DNA from: Thermoplasmatales archaeon BRNA1
Lineage (GTDB): Archaea > Thermoplasmatota > Thermoplasmata > Methanomassiliicoccales > Methanomethylophilaceae
Length of the DNA: 64,000 bases
NCBI GenBank assembly: GCA_000350305.1
Contig: CP002916.1
Coordinates: 496,001-560,000, forward strand
Direction: 5' to 3'
The first letter of the stretch is position 1, and each line of letters begins with the position of its first letter. Below the pieces are notes generated by a model. That model ran no database searches. It had not been told where the DNA came from and saw only the letters and a program-made list of their open reading frames with translations. This document shows positions 1 to 9,024 of this stretch, in pieces. The position numbers and the translations under genes are program-made.

Positions 1-545
1 GAGCCGATCTCCATTCCCTCTCCGTTCAGCATGGGCGATATCGCGGACAGGATGATGACCTGTGCCACGTCCTCGACGACCATGATGAGGATGATGGTCT
101 CGCAGTCCCCGTGGTCAAGACGGTTCTGGTCGGTCAAGATGACCGTGACGACGGCGGTCGAGGACGCGGAGATGATCGCACCGAGGGTGATTGCCTGGAT
201 GCTGGTGAGGCCCAGGAGCATCGTTCCTCCCAGAACTCCGCCTATCATGATGATAGGCACATTGATCATGACGACCATCGAGGCGAAGGAACCGGCCTTC
301 TTCATCTTGTTCAGGTTCAGTTCCGTTCCGATGGTGAACATCATCAGGACCAGTCCCATGCTGGACAGGAGTTCGATGATGGCATCGGTCTCCAGGCTTC
401 TTCCGTCCCAGTAATTTCCGATGACGATACCGCAAACGAGGTATCCGATGATGGCGGGCAGTTTGAGCTTCTTGAATATGACTGAGCAAAGCCCCCCCAG
501 AAGCAGTAGGAGCATCATGTTCAAAAGCAGCACTTGCTCATCCAC
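1..545 (-). CDS. CPA2-type cation:proton antiporter, N-terminal part
   Basis: Integral membrane monovalent cation/proton exchanger of the KefB/CPA2 type; the gene runs off the left edge of the window, leaving about 181 residues. Reading the minus strand gives successive hydrophobic helices: residues about 5-20, a segment with IIGYLVCGIVIG, a segment with SSMGLVLMMFTIGTELNL, and a later SASSTAVVTVIL stretch, which is the discontinuous-helix signature of this family. I chose GTG at 545 because a TATA box (TTTATAAG on the minus strand, about 580-588) puts the transcript start a few bases upstream; ATG at about 518 is the alternative. Substrate ion and any C-terminal TrkA domain cannot be seen. 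Confidence 0.85.
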   Translation of the reverse strand, partial: MDEQVLLLNMMLLLLLGGLCSVIFKKLKLPAIIGYLVCGIVIGNYWDGRSLETDAIIELLSSMGLVLMMFTIGTELNLNKMKKAGSFASMVVMINVPIIMIGGVLGGTMLLGLTSIQAITLGAIISASSTAVVTVILTDQNRLDHGDCETIILIMVVEDVAQVIILSAISPMLNGEGMEIG

Positions 546-623
546 TGTTGCGCATCCCCGCTGGGGGCTTACGCGTTTCTTATAAATAACCTCTCGCACG
601 CACATGCGCTGGCACGCGACGTT

Positions 624-1040
624 TCATGCGTGCGCGGCCGCGCGTCTTATCCCGTTCCTTGCCGCGCGAGAGAGCCAGAGATCCGCCTTGGACGGGGAGA
701 TCTCCACACCGATACCCTCACGGTACATCTGGCCGATGTAGTATTGGGCCAGGGGATCGTCCTTCTGCGCTGCCTTGCGGAAGAGGTATGCCGCCTTGGA
801 GGCGTCCTCCTCGGCACAGTCTCCGTTGAGGTACATCGCTCCGAGGATGCGGAGGATCTCGGGGTCGCCGGTGAGCTCGGCGGTGTAGTACAGAGAATGT
901 GCCAGACGTACGGACTTCTGCACATTGGTCCCTTCGAAGTACAGCCTTCCGAGGGTGATGCAGGCCATGCCGTCGCCGTTCTCCGCGGCATCGATCAGAG
1001 GTACGAGATCCAGTCCGTTGTTCGCCATAACATTGTTCAT
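624..1040 (-). CDS. Small Sel1-repeat protein
   Basis: A 138-residue cytoplasmic helical-repeat protein. It holds about three Sel1-like (TPR-related) repeats of roughly 36 residues, seen as ALGxLYxxG-type units: ACITLGRLYFEG, ILRILGAMYLNG and AQYYIGQMYREGIGV. Such proteins are scaffolds for protein-protein contacts; no catalytic residue is expected and the partner is unknown. It is transcribed alone, with a TATA-like sequence (TTTTATAAC, minus strand) near 1080-1090. A second, much larger Sel1 protein lies at 54844-56181. Family call is firm, role is not. Confidence 0.88.
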   Translation of the reverse strand: MNNVMANNGLDLVPLIDAAENGDGMACITLGRLYFEGTNVQKSVRLAHSLYYTAELTGDPEILRILGAMYLNGDCAEEDASKAAYLFRKAAQKDDPLAQYYIGQMYREGIGVEISPSKADLWLSRAARNGIRRAAAHA

Positions 1041-1255
1041 GTTATGTTAATCCCATTCCTAGTATTTAATCCGTACAATGTTATAAAAGTTATAAGTTTA
1101 GATGAATAATTATGTCTATTAATGTATGTTTCTGATGAAAGTCTTTATATAGTATGTGTATGTCTCATGTTAACAAGTAGCATGGTTTCCGTATAATTTC
1201 TTTATAGGAGGAGAAAATAGGGGACTGCAGAGACCGTGCATAACGGTAAGAAAAG
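1041..1255. promoter_or_regulatory. Divergent AT-rich promoter region
   Basis: 215 bases between the divergent Sel1 gene and the shikimate operon. On the plus strand two TATA-like boxes are seen, CTTTATATAG near 1142-1151 and CTTTATAGG near 1200-1208. The second would start transcription near 1230, giving a leader of about 30 nt before the operon's first gene. On the minus strand TTTTATAAC near 1080-1090 would serve the Sel1 gene. No open reading frame or RNA gene is evident. Confidence 0.6.
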
Positions 1256-2056
1256 GTGTCTAAAATGGACGGAAAGGGAATTCGTCTCGAGAGGATCATG
1301 GACAGGAAGACCGGGCGCGCGGTCATCATCCCCATGGATCACGGGATCTCCAACGGTCCTCTCGAGGGACTCATCGATATGAAAGCGACCGTGGACGCGG
1401 TCACCAACGGCGGCGCCACCGCAGTCATCATGCACAAGGGACTCATCAGGTACTCCTACCGCGGTGCCGGAAAGGATGTCGGACTCATCCTCCACCTGTC
1501 GGCCTCCACCGACGTCGGGGTGTCCGCCAACCACAAGGTCCTCGTCGCCAACGTTGAGGAAGCCATCAAGATCGGGGCCGATGCGGTCTCCATCCACATA
1601 AACTACGGTGACGAGTACGAGCCCGAGATGCTCGAGGCGGCCGGAGAGGTCTCCCGCATCTGCAACGAGTGGGGAATGCCCCTCCTCGTCATGGCCTACC
1701 CCCGCGGACACGATGTCAACTCCTACGACCCCAAGCTCATCGGCCACGTCGCAAGGGCATCCGCCGAGCTCGGTGCAGACCTCGTCAAGGTGAACTACAC
1801 CGGCGACATCGACTCTTTCAGGGAGGTCACCCGCGGTGCCCTCGCGCCCATCCTCATCGCCGGAGGGCCCAAGATGAACACCGACCTCGACGTGCTCAAC
1901 ATGGTTCACGATTCCCTCGAGGCGGGAGGATGCGGGGTATCCATCGGACGCAACGTCTTCCAGAACAAGAATGTCGAGGGGATCACCAAGGCCATCTCTA
2001 AGATCGTCCTGGAGGACTGGACCGTCGAAGAGGCGGCCAAGCTCCTGAAGGAGTGA
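1256..2056 (+). CDS. 2-amino-3,7-dideoxy-D-threo-hept-6-ulosonate synthase
   Basis: First step of the archaeal shikimate route that replaces DAHP synthase: a class I aldolase (FbaB/DhnA fold) condensing a 6-deoxy-5-ketofructose phosphate-derived unit with aspartate semialdehyde. Visible active-site elements are IIPMDHG (Asp28), LLVMAYPRG (Tyr148) and the Schiff-base lysine in DLVKVNYTGD (Lys178), followed by a phosphate-binding GGP and SIGRNVFQ. The length of 266 residues is standard. The start is GTG 1256; ATG at 1265 is nearly as good. It leads a five-gene operon with four-base or smaller gaps to the next genes, all in the aromatic pathway. Confidence 0.95.
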   Translation: MSKMDGKGIRLERIMDRKTGRAVIIPMDHGISNGPLEGLIDMKATVDAVTNGGATAVIMHKGLIRYSYRGAGKDVGLILHLSASTDVGVSANHKVLVANVEEAIKIGADAVSIHINYGDEYEPEMLEAAGEVSRICNEWGMPLLVMAYPRGHDVNSYDPKLIGHVARASAELGADLVKVNYTGDIDSFREVTRGALAPILIAGGPKMNTDLDVLNMVHDSLEAGGCGVSIGRNVFQNKNVEGITKAISKIVLEDWTVEEAAKLLKE

Positions 2057-2060
2057 TACG

Positions 2061-3083
2061 ATGGCATCCAAGAAGGTCTTCGTCAGGGCGGACGGCCCTA
2101 GCGACACGGACGACCGCAAGGACCTCGTGACCAACGGCCTCGAGGCAGGGGTGGTCTCCTTCGTGCTCCGCAAAGGCGACGAGGCCTTCGAGGGCCTCGG
2201 AAAGATGGAGGATGTGGTCTACACCGAGGACGGACAGGCCGCCGACCCCGACTGGGCATGCATCAGGATAGACACCCCCGATGACCAGGAGAAGGCGCTC
2301 TCCCTCGCGGGGAAGAAGAAGGCGGTCATCATAGACACCGGCGACTGGGCGGTGATCCCCCTCGAGAATCTCATCGCCAAGTTCCGCACCAGCGGCACCA
2401 AGATCTATGCCGTCGCTTCGAAGAAGGAGGACGCGGAGCTGTATCTCAAGACCATGGAGAAGGGGGTGGACGGCATCGTCATCCGGACGGACGACCCGCT
2501 CTCCATCGGGAAGTTCAAGGACCTCCTCACGGTCAGCGAGCCCGTCTCCCTCCAGGAGGTGGAGGTGGTCTCCGTCAGGCCCATCGAGATGGGCGACCGC
2601 GTATGCGTGGACACCTGCTCCATGATGAACCCCGGCGAGGGGATGCTCGTCGGTTCCTACTCCAACTGCCTCTTCCTCATCCAGAGCGAGAGCGAGGAGA
2701 ACGGTTACGTCGCCACCCGCCCCTTCCGCGTCAACGCGGGCGCGGTCCACGAGTACGCCATGATGCCCGGTGGAGGCACCCGCTACCTCAGCGAGGTCTC
2801 CGCGGGGGATTCCGTCCTCGTATGCGACAGGGAGGGCAACACCCGCATAGTCTCCGTGGGACGCTGCAAGGTCGAGGTCCGTCCCATGCTCATCGTCGAG
2901 GCGACCGACGGGAAGAAGACCTACAACGTCATCCTCCAGAACGCCGAGACGATCAAGGTCGTCACCCCCGCCGGGTCCGAGAGCGTGACACGCCTGAAGA
3001 AGGGTGACAAGATACTCGCTCACATCGCCACCGGCGGCCGCCACTTCGGCATGGCCGTCGAGGAGACGATCACGGAGAAGTGA
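2061..3083 (+). CDS. 3-dehydroquinate synthase II
   Basis: Second archaeal-type step: oxidative deamination and cyclisation of the ADH synthase product to 3-dehydroquinate, NAD-dependent. The 340-residue protein matches the MJ1249/AroB' family throughout, for example GVDGIVIRTDDP near residue 140, the region VCVDTCSMMNPGEGMLVGS near 182-200, and FRVNAGAVHEYAMMPGG near 226. It starts 4 bases after the ADH synthase stop and its own TGA overlaps the next ATG, so translation is probably coupled. Unrelated to bacterial AroB. Confidence 0.95.
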   Translation: MASKKVFVRADGPSDTDDRKDLVTNGLEAGVVSFVLRKGDEAFEGLGKMEDVVYTEDGQAADPDWACIRIDTPDDQEKALSLAGKKKAVIIDTGDWAVIPLENLIAKFRTSGTKIYAVASKKEDAELYLKTMEKGVDGIVIRTDDPLSIGKFKDLLTVSEPVSLQEVEVVSVRPIEMGDRVCVDTCSMMNPGEGMLVGSYSNCLFLIQSESEENGYVATRPFRVNAGAVHEYAMMPGGGTRYLSEVSAGDSVLVCDREGNTRIVSVGRCKVEVRPMLIVEATDGKKTYNVILQNAETIKVVTPAGSESVTRLKKGDKILAHIATGGRHFGMAVEETITEK

Positions 3084-4381
3084 AGATGAGGATCTGCGCT
3101 GCGTACGGCGAGGTTCCCAGGGAACCCGCGGAAGCGGACATGCAGGAGATACGCATGGATGTCTTCGACAGCGTCCCGGCATGGGCCAACGACGAGAACA
3201 CCATCGTCACCATGGCCGGACGCGTGGAGATCCCGATCCCCGAGGATTTCAAGGGGCTCGTGGACGTGGGCGACCACGACGTGCACATCAGGTTCAGGAA
3301 GATCCGCTCCGTCCACAACTTCGAGAGGACCCCCACCTACGTCGAGATGATGTTCTCCCTGGGCAGCGGGGACCAGTGGATTTCCAAGTACGCGGTCATG
3401 CCCAAGAGCTTCAGCGACCTCCACACCATCTACCGCGCGGCTAACTCCTGCGACAGGAGGCATATCGTGCTCGGCATGGGGGAGCTGGGGCAGATCACCC
3501 GCATCAGGCAGAACGCCCTTGGGAACTACCTGACATTCGCGTCCGCCGGGAAGGCCACCGCCAAGGGGCAGCTCACAATCGAGGAGATGAGGAAACTCGG
3601 AGACGACTGCAAGGTCGTCGGCATCATCGGCAACCCCCTGGGCCATACCAAGTCCCCCGCCATGCAGAACGCCGCCATGGAGAGGGCGGGAGTCAACGGC
3701 ATCTATCTCAAATTCGAGTCCCCCACCCTGGACAAGGCCGGGGACGTCATCCGCGAGTACGACATCGCGGGAGTGAACGTCACCATCCCCCACAAGCAGG
3801 GGATCATGGAGCACCTGGACTCGGTGGAGAAATGCGCCGGGGACATCGGTGCCGTCAACACAATCATAAACGACGGCGGCAAGCTTATCGGGACCAACAC
3901 CGACTACATCGGCATCCAGTATGCGTTCGGGAGGGCGGGCAGGAAGCTGTCCGACTGCTCCAAGGTGCTGGTCTTCGGGACCGGCGGTGCCGCAAGGGCG
4001 GCAGTCTACGCCGCCATGGATTCCGGCTGTGAGACATACGTCCTGGGAAGGACGCCCGAGCACGTCTCGGAGATATGCCGCGACTTCGGATGCGAGGCAG
4101 GCTCCAGGAGGATACAGGACTACGACGCGGTCATCAACTGCACCCCGGTCGGAATGGGCGGCGACCAGCCCTACATGTTCGATCCCAAGGACCTCCGCTC
4201 CAGGCAGGTGGTCATGGACATGGTGTACAACCGCAAGACGCAGCTCGTCAAGGCGGCGGAATCGAGAAAGTGCCAGATCGTCTCCGGAACGGAGATGCTC
4301 ATCGGGCAGGGGGCCGAATCATTTCGCAGGTGGTTCGGAACCGAGCCCGACACGGACGTCATGAGGAAGGCGGTACAGTGA
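3080..4381 (+). CDS. aroDE: AroD-AroE fusion: 3-dehydroquinate dehydratase / shikimate dehydrogenase
   Basis: Bifunctional enzyme making shikimate from 3-dehydroquinate. Residues 1-170 are a type I dehydroquinase: EIRMD near 23-27, the catalytic histidine in SVHNFERTP (His79), Schiff-base lysine in ISKYAVMP (Lys103), then VLGMGELGQITRI and FASAGKATAKGQ. The barrel is unusually short: about 20-30 residues seem missing between VDVGDHD and the His79 strand. Residues about 172-433 are shikimate dehydrogenase: GNPLGHTKS (canonical SxS site changed to TKS), NVTIPHK with the catalytic lysine, GTNTDYIG with the aspartate, and the NADP loop GTGGAARA. The start overlaps the previous stop by four bases. 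Confidence 0.93.
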   Translation: MKMRICAAYGEVPREPAEADMQEIRMDVFDSVPAWANDENTIVTMAGRVEIPIPEDFKGLVDVGDHDVHIRFRKIRSVHNFERTPTYVEMMFSLGSGDQWISKYAVMPKSFSDLHTIYRAANSCDRRHIVLGMGELGQITRIRQNALGNYLTFASAGKATAKGQLTIEEMRKLGDDCKVVGIIGNPLGHTKSPAMQNAAMERAGVNGIYLKFESPTLDKAGDVIREYDIAGVNVTIPHKQGIMEHLDSVEKCAGDIGAVNTIINDGGKLIGTNTDYIGIQYAFGRAGRKLSDCSKVLVFGTGGAARAAVYAAMDSGCETYVLGRTPEHVSEICRDFGCEAGSRRIQDYDAVINCTPVGMGGDQPYMFDPKDLRSRQVVMDMVYNRKTQLVKAAESRKCQIVSGTEMLIGQGAESFRRWFGTEPDTDVMRKAVQ

Positions 4382-5190
4382 CCGGATACGGGATCTCACA
4401 CGGATGCGTCTCGGTGATAAACGGCATCGTCACAGGCACCGGTGCGGTCATCGGGATCGCCCTGGAGACATTCGCCGAGTACTCCGAGATGGGCATCGAG
4501 CAGGCAGTGTATATCGTCGGGGAGGACACCGACGACAACCTCGCCAGGATATGCGTCCGCAGGACCCTGGAAGCCCTTCGCATCAATCCCAGCGTCCCCT
4601 ACATGCTTACGATAAAATCCGAGATCCCCCCGTCAAGGGGGCTTAAGAGCTCCTCATCCGTCTGCAACGCGATCATCAGGGCCGTCCTCGACGAGCACCA
4701 CGAGTCCATGGAGACCATGGACATCATCAAGCTGGGAGTGGAGTGCGCCAAGGAGGCCAAGGTCACCATCACCGGGAGCTTCGACGACGCCTGCGGATGC
4801 GAACTCGACGGATTCATCATGACCGAGAACTACCGCAACGAGATAGTCAGGCACGAACCCTTCCCGGTCAAGGACGTGGTGATCTGCGTCCCGGATTACG
4901 TCAAGAAGGGAGTCCCCCGCGAGGCCTACGAACTGAGGGCCCCCCAGATGGAGGAGATTAAGGAGGTCTGCAGGACCGACATCCTGAAGGCCATGACCAT
5001 GAACGGCAGGCTCATCGCCGACATAGTCGGGGAGCCGAGCGACCTCATCGACGCCGCAATGGAGAGCGGAGCACTCGCCGCAGGCATATCCGGAACGGGT
5101 CCGGCCATTGCAATAATCTGCGATCCTGGCACTGGTGAGTGGATGGCCGAGAAACTGGGCTGCAACTGCATCGTAACGAGGACGAGATGA
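4378..5190 (+). CDS. aroK: Archaeal shikimate kinase (GHMP family)
   Basis: ATP-dependent phosphorylation of shikimate by the archaeal enzyme, a member of the GHMP kinase family unrelated to bacterial AroK/AroL. The 270-residue reading from GTG 4378 starts MTGYGISHG and carries the GHMP ATP loop PPSRGLKSSSS at about residues 84-94 and a C-terminal GISGTGPAIA glycine motif. An in-frame extension upstream to 4075 exists but would overlap aroDE by 300 bases and is a shadow. GTG 4378 overlaps the aroDE TGA by four bases, and its own TGA overlaps aroA as ATGA. Confidence 0.93.
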   Translation: MTGYGISHGCVSVINGIVTGTGAVIGIALETFAEYSEMGIEQAVYIVGEDTDDNLARICVRRTLEALRINPSVPYMLTIKSEIPPSRGLKSSSSVCNAIIRAVLDEHHESMETMDIIKLGVECAKEAKVTITGSFDDACGCELDGFIMTENYRNEIVRHEPFPVKDVVICVPDYVKKGVPREAYELRAPQMEEIKEVCRTDILKAMTMNGRLIADIVGEPSDLIDAAMESGALAAGISGTGPAIAIICDPGTGEWMAEKLGCNCIVTRTR

Positions 5191-6452
5191 ACATGGCAGA
5201 CATCACCTTCAGCGGAGGAACCCTCGACGGGAAGGTCTCGCCGCCCCCGTCCAAAAGCCACACCCACAGGGCGATCATCCTCTCCGCATTATCCGAAGGG
5301 AAGTGCAGGATCGATTCCCCCCTGATATCCTTCGACACCCGCGCCACCATGGATGCCGTCAGGTCCATGGGGGCCGAGGTCTCCGTCGTCGGCGACCACA
5401 TCGAAGTGGACTGCGGCGGGATCCATGCACCCGACCGCGAGATCGACGTCCTGAACTCCGGCACCACCATGAGGCTGATGACCGGCATAGTATCCACATT
5501 CCCTTCCAAGACCTCCCTCACCGGGGACGATTCCATCAAGAAGCGCCCCATGGGCCCGCTGCTAGATGCCCTGTCCGCATGCGGGGTGAGGTGCTCTTCC
5601 AACGGAGGCAAACCCCCCGTCACGGTCGAGGGTCCGATCTCCGGGGACGAGATGGTCATCGACGGTTCCGTCTCGTCGCAGTTCATCTCCTCCCTGCTCA
5701 TGTCTGCCCCCCTCGTGGGAAGGCCCATGACAGTGAAGGTCACCGGCAGGGAGGTGTCCAAGCCCTACATAGACATCACCGTCTCCATCATGAGGAGGTT
5801 CGGGGCAAATGTAGAGGAGGAGGGTACCGCATACCGCATCTCCGGAAACTACTCCCCGGCAGACTACCGTGTCCCCGCCGACTTCTCGTCCTCCGCGTTC
5901 CCGCTGGTCGCCGGAGCTCTGGGAGGCAGGGTCACCGCACGCGGCATGGATCTCTCGGACGCACAGGGCGACAGCAGGATCATCGATATCCTGAGAGAGG
6001 TCGGATGCCAGATCGATGTGGACGGCGACGAGATAACCTGCACCAGGCCCGCGGAGATCAAGGCCGCCGAGATCGACGTCGGGGACATTCCCGACCTGTT
6101 TCCGATCCTGGCGGTGCTTCTTTCCACCGCCAAGGGGAGGTCTAGGCTTTACGGCGCACCCCACCTAAGGTTCAAGGAGAGCGACAGGATCGCGCTCACG
6201 GAGAAGATGCTGAGGACCCTCGGGGCGGACATCACAGCCACCGATGACGGATGCATCATCAACGGGGTTCCGAAGCTTCACGGCGGAAGGATCGAGCACA
6301 ACGGCGACCACCGCATGTTCATGGCAGCCGTGGTGGCATCCCTCGTGTCGGACGGTCCCGTCAGCATGGAGAACGATGCATGCTGGAACGTCTCGTACCC
6401 CGGTTTCCCAGAGCAGATGAGGTCCGTCGGGATGAGGATGGAAGGTCTCTGA
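5187..6452 (+). CDS. aroA: 3-phosphoshikimate 1-carboxyvinyltransferase (EPSP synthase)
   Basis: Transfers enolpyruvyl from PEP to shikimate-3-phosphate. The 421-residue enzyme shows the PPPSKSHTHRA substrate loop near residue 20, LNSGTTMRLMTG near 92 (family LxNaGTAxR), SSQFISSLLMSAPL and the second conserved stretch HLRFKESDRIA near residue 325. ATG 5187 is chosen because it overlaps the aroK stop (ATGA); the longer open frame from 5139 has no support. It ends the operon; chorismate synthase (aroC) is not in this window. The convergent thiazole operon begins one base after its stop. Confidence 0.95.
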   Translation: MNMADITFSGGTLDGKVSPPPSKSHTHRAIILSALSEGKCRIDSPLISFDTRATMDAVRSMGAEVSVVGDHIEVDCGGIHAPDREIDVLNSGTTMRLMTGIVSTFPSKTSLTGDDSIKKRPMGPLLDALSACGVRCSSNGGKPPVTVEGPISGDEMVIDGSVSSQFISSLLMSAPLVGRPMTVKVTGREVSKPYIDITVSIMRRFGANVEEEGTAYRISGNYSPADYRVPADFSSSAFPLVAGALGGRVTARGMDLSDAQGDSRIIDILREVGCQIDVDGDEITCTRPAEIKAAEIDVGDIPDLFPILAVLLSTAKGRSRLYGAPHLRFKESDRIALTEKMLRTLGADITATDDGCIINGVPKLHGGRIEHNGDHRMFMAAVVASLVSDGPVSMENDACWNVSYPGFPEQMRSVGMRMEGL

Positions 6453-7046
6453 TTACCCGAGGGCCTTTCTGAATTCCTCGACGAGTGCCTTGGGGTCCTC
6501 GCAGGTCATAAAGGAAGATCTGGCACATACTCCGGCAGCCCCCGCTTCCATGCAGGATCTCGCGTTCTCGGGGGTGATCCCCCCGACCGCGTACACGGGC
6601 ACCTTGGACTCCTCGCAGACCTTCTTCAGGAGATCCAGTCCGGCGGCGGGCTGTCCAGGCTTGCAGGAGGTTTCGAAGACGTTGCCGAAGAGCACCCAGT
6701 CCACGCCGTACTGCTCTGCCTCGCGGAGTTCGTCAAGAGAGTGGATCGATGCCCCGACCTTCAATCCTTTCAGTTCCTTGGAGTACTCCCTGAGGACATC
6801 CATGGGAAGCTGGCACTTTCCTACCTTGAGCTCCTTGGCAACGTTGAAGAATGTGTTCAGCACCAGGGTGACCCTGTTCTTGGCGCAGCTGTCCATGGCG
6901 CCGTGGGCGAGCATCTTGAACACTCCGACGTTCACATCCTTCTCGCGGAGTATGATGGCATCGGGTTTGGCCTCGGCCACCTTGTTGACGCACTCCATGA
7001 ACGGTCCGTCCACGAGCTTCCTGTCGGTAATGGCGATGATCTTCAT
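6453..7046 (-). CDS. tenI: Thiazole tautomerase TenI
   Basis: A ThiE-fold barrel of 197 residues that is more likely TenI, which aromatises the thiazole phosphate made by ThiG, than thiamine phosphate synthase. It keeps ILREKD near residue 33 but lacks the ThiE pyrophosphate motif (NDR replaced by NTFFN). It has the TenI hallmarks GASIHSLDEL, with the catalytic-type histidine near residue 102, and WVLFGNVFETSCKPG. It is the last gene of the thiS-thiF-thiG-thiH-tenI operon and follows thiH by one base. A genuine ThiE is encoded at 56654-57295, which supports the split of functions. Stop codon is TAA. Confidence 0.85.
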   Translation of the reverse strand: MKIIAITDRKLVDGPFMECVNKVAEAKPDAIILREKDVNVGVFKMLAHGAMDSCAKNRVTLVLNTFFNVAKELKVGKCQLPMDVLREYSKELKGLKVGASIHSLDELREAEQYGVDWVLFGNVFETSCKPGQPAAGLDLLKKVCEESKVPVYAVGGITPENARSCMEAGAAGVCARSSFMTCEDPKALVEEFRKALG

Positions 7047-7047
7047 C

Positions 7048-8199
7048 TCAAGTCCTCACGTAATCGTTGAACACGGGCTGCATCCCGTTCTTCTCCAGTG
7101 CCTTCTTCACCTCGAGCACGGTCCTGGCATCCGAGACCTCGAACTGCTCGTCGCCCTTCTCCTCCTCGGCGCGTCCGCCGATGCCCACATGGGAGTCGGC
7201 GGAGATCTTGGTGGCGCAGATCTGCACTATGTTGTCCCTGAACTTCCCCACCTCGCGTGTGGAGATCGTGATCCCGGCGAATGGGAGGAACAGGCGGTAG
7301 GCCATGGCGACCTGTAGCAGCTGTCTCTCATGCACGGGATTGGTGTCCGACGCATGGGTCAGGCAAGGCCTCAGACGGGGCAGGGACATGGAGATCTCCG
7401 CATGGGGGTACTTCCTCTGGAGATAGTAGGCATGGAGACCGCAGGCAAGGGCATCCTTCCTGAAATCGTCCCTGAGGCCGAGGAGGGCTCCGAAGGCGAC
7501 GCCCCTCATCCCTCCCATGAGCGCCCTCTCCTGGGCGTTGAAGCGGTAAGAGAACACCCTCTTGGGTCCTCCCAGGTGGAGCTCCCCGTACCTCTCCGGG
7601 TCGTAGGTCTCCTGGAATACGGTGACGTAGTCCGCTCCGCAGTCCCTGAGGTAACGGTACTCGTCGTGGTTGAGGGGGTACACCTCGATCCCTATGGAAC
7701 GGAAGTACTTCGTGGCGGTTTTCACGCACATGCCGATGTAATCCACGCCGGATTTCTCGCGGGATTCCCCCGTGAGGATGAGGATCTCGGTCAGTCCGGT
7801 GGCGGCGATGTTCCTCATCTCCGCGTCCACCTCCTCCTCAGAGAGCTTAGCGCGGGCGATCCTGTTCCCGGCGTTGAACGTGCAGTATGCGCAGCGGTTC
7901 CCGCACCAGTTGCTGGTGTAGATCGGGGTGAACATCATGACGGAGTTCCCGAAGTGCTTCCTCGTCTCGGACCTGGCCCTCTGGGCCATCTCCTCTAGGG
8001 CGGAATCGGCCGCGGGCGAGAGCAGAGCGGCGAAGTCCTCCGGGGAGAGGGCATCCTTAGACAGCGCCCTGCGTGCATCGGCGACGGTGAAGGAAGACGG
8101 GTCGAGTTCCTCCGTCAGGCGGAGGACGGTGTCCATGACCGAGGAGTCGATGCACTCCATGTGGGGATGGTAGTCTTCAACGTCCGTGGGAAGCCTCAT
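7048..8199 (-). CDS. thiH: 2-iminoacetate synthase (tyrosine lyase)
   Basis: Radical SAM enzyme that cleaves tyrosine to 2-iminoacetate (dehydroglycine) and p-cresol for thiazole formation, the anaerobic alternative to ThiO. The cluster motif NWCGNRCAYCTF (Cys99, Cys103, Cys106) lies in the expected place, and GESREKSGVDYI and a C-terminal STREVGKFRDN agree with ThiH. The 383 residues are the full family length. It starts immediately after thiG (stop at 8200) and is followed by tenI. ThiH is mainly bacterial, so its presence in an archaeal context suggests transfer of the operon. Confidence 0.93.
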   Translation of the reverse strand: MRLPTDVEDYHPHMECIDSSVMDTVLRLTEELDPSSFTVADARRALSKDALSPEDFAALLSPAADSALEEMAQRARSETRKHFGNSVMMFTPIYTSNWCGNRCAYCTFNAGNRIARAKLSEEEVDAEMRNIAATGLTEILILTGESREKSGVDYIGMCVKTATKYFRSIGIEVYPLNHDEYRYLRDCGADYVTVFQETYDPERYGELHLGGPKRVFSYRFNAQERALMGGMRGVAFGALLGLRDDFRKDALACGLHAYYLQRKYPHAEISMSLPRLRPCLTHASDTNPVHERQLLQVAMAYRLFLPFAGITISTREVGKFRDNIVQICATKISADSHVGIGGRAEEEKGDEQFEVSDARTVLEVKKALEKNGMQPVFNDYVRT

Positions 8200-9024
8200 T
8201 CAGAGGTCCCCCAGGAATCCGGTCAGCGGGGAGGACGCCTCCCCTCCCCGGTCGAGCACCCTTCCGAGCCCGGCGAGGTACGCGAGCCTTCCCGCCTCGA
8301 TGGCCATGCGGAAGGCGGTCGCCATCTTGGGGATGTCGCGGGCGGTGGCGACGGCGGTGTTTGCCATTACCGCGGCGCATCCGAGTTCCATGGCCTCGCA
8401 GGCCTGGGAGGGACGTCCGATCCCGGCATCTACGATGACGGGGACGTCGAGTTCGTCCACGATAATCTTGACGAAGTCCCTGGTGAGGAGACCCTTGTTG
8501 GAACCGATGGGGGCTCCGAGGGGCATGATGGCCGCGGCACCGGCGGCCTGCATGTCCCTGGCGGCGGAGAGGTCGGGCATCATGTAGGGCATGACGATGA
8601 ATCCCTCGTCGGAGAGCATCTTGACCGCTTTGATGGTCTCCACGTTGTCCGGCAGGAGGTACTTGGAGTCCCTGACGATCTCCACCTTCACCATGTCGCC
8701 GCAACCGAGCTCCCTTGCGAGAAGGGCGATGCGCACGGCCTCCTCGGCGTTCCTGGCGCCGGATGTGTTGGGAAGGAGGGTGATGCCCTCGGGCATGTAG
8801 TCTAGGATGTTCTCCTGTCCGCCGGCGTTCGCCCTCCGGATCGCGAGGGTGGCGATCTCCACGCCTCCGTTGCGGATGACCGCGTCGGTCATCTCGAGAG
8901 AGAATTTTCCCGAGCCCAGAATGAAACGTGACTTGAACTTCCTGCCGCCGATGATAAGGGGATCTTCCATCGTTCCTGCCTCTGTGATGGTGGGAATGCG
9001 GACGCCAATAATAGGCGTTTTCAT
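8200..9024 (-). CDS. thiG: Thiazole synthase
   Basis: Builds the thiazole phosphate ring from deoxyxylulose phosphate, iminoacetate and ThiS thiocarboxylate. Family motifs are [41 protein letters not shown], the catalytic-lysine region [21 protein letters not shown] and [11 protein letters not shown] chose ATG 9024, which overlaps the thiF stop by ATGA coupling and gives 274 residues; ATG 8970 (MEDPLIIGG) would give the more typical 256. The longer open frame reaching 9231 overlaps thiF and is not believed. It sits in the middle of the thiazole operon. Confidence 0.93.
   Translation of the reverse strand: MKTPIIGVRIPTITEAGTMEDPLIIGGRKFKSRFILGSGKFSLEMTDAVIRNGGVEIATLAIRRANAGGQENILDYMPEGITLLPNTSGARNAEEAVRIALLARELGCGDMVKVEIVRDSKYLLPDNVETIKAVKMLSDEGFIVMPYMMPDLSAARDMQAAGAAAIMPLGAPIGSNKGLLTRDFVKIIVDELDVPVIVDAGIGRPSQACEAMELGCAAVMANTAVATARDIPKMATAFRMAIEAGRLAYLAGLGRVLDRGGEASSPLTGFLGDL

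Noticed and set aside
31-489. Several plus-strand open frames opposite the antiporter
   Set aside because: The minus-strand third frame reads as a clean CPA2 membrane protein; the others are GC-rich mirror frames with Arg/Asp/Gly bias.
1202-3182. Long minus-strand open frames (over 300 codons) opposite the shikimate genes
   Set aside because: They mirror strongly conserved enzymes on the plus strand and have no family motifs; the same applies opposite LonB, tgtA and aconitase.
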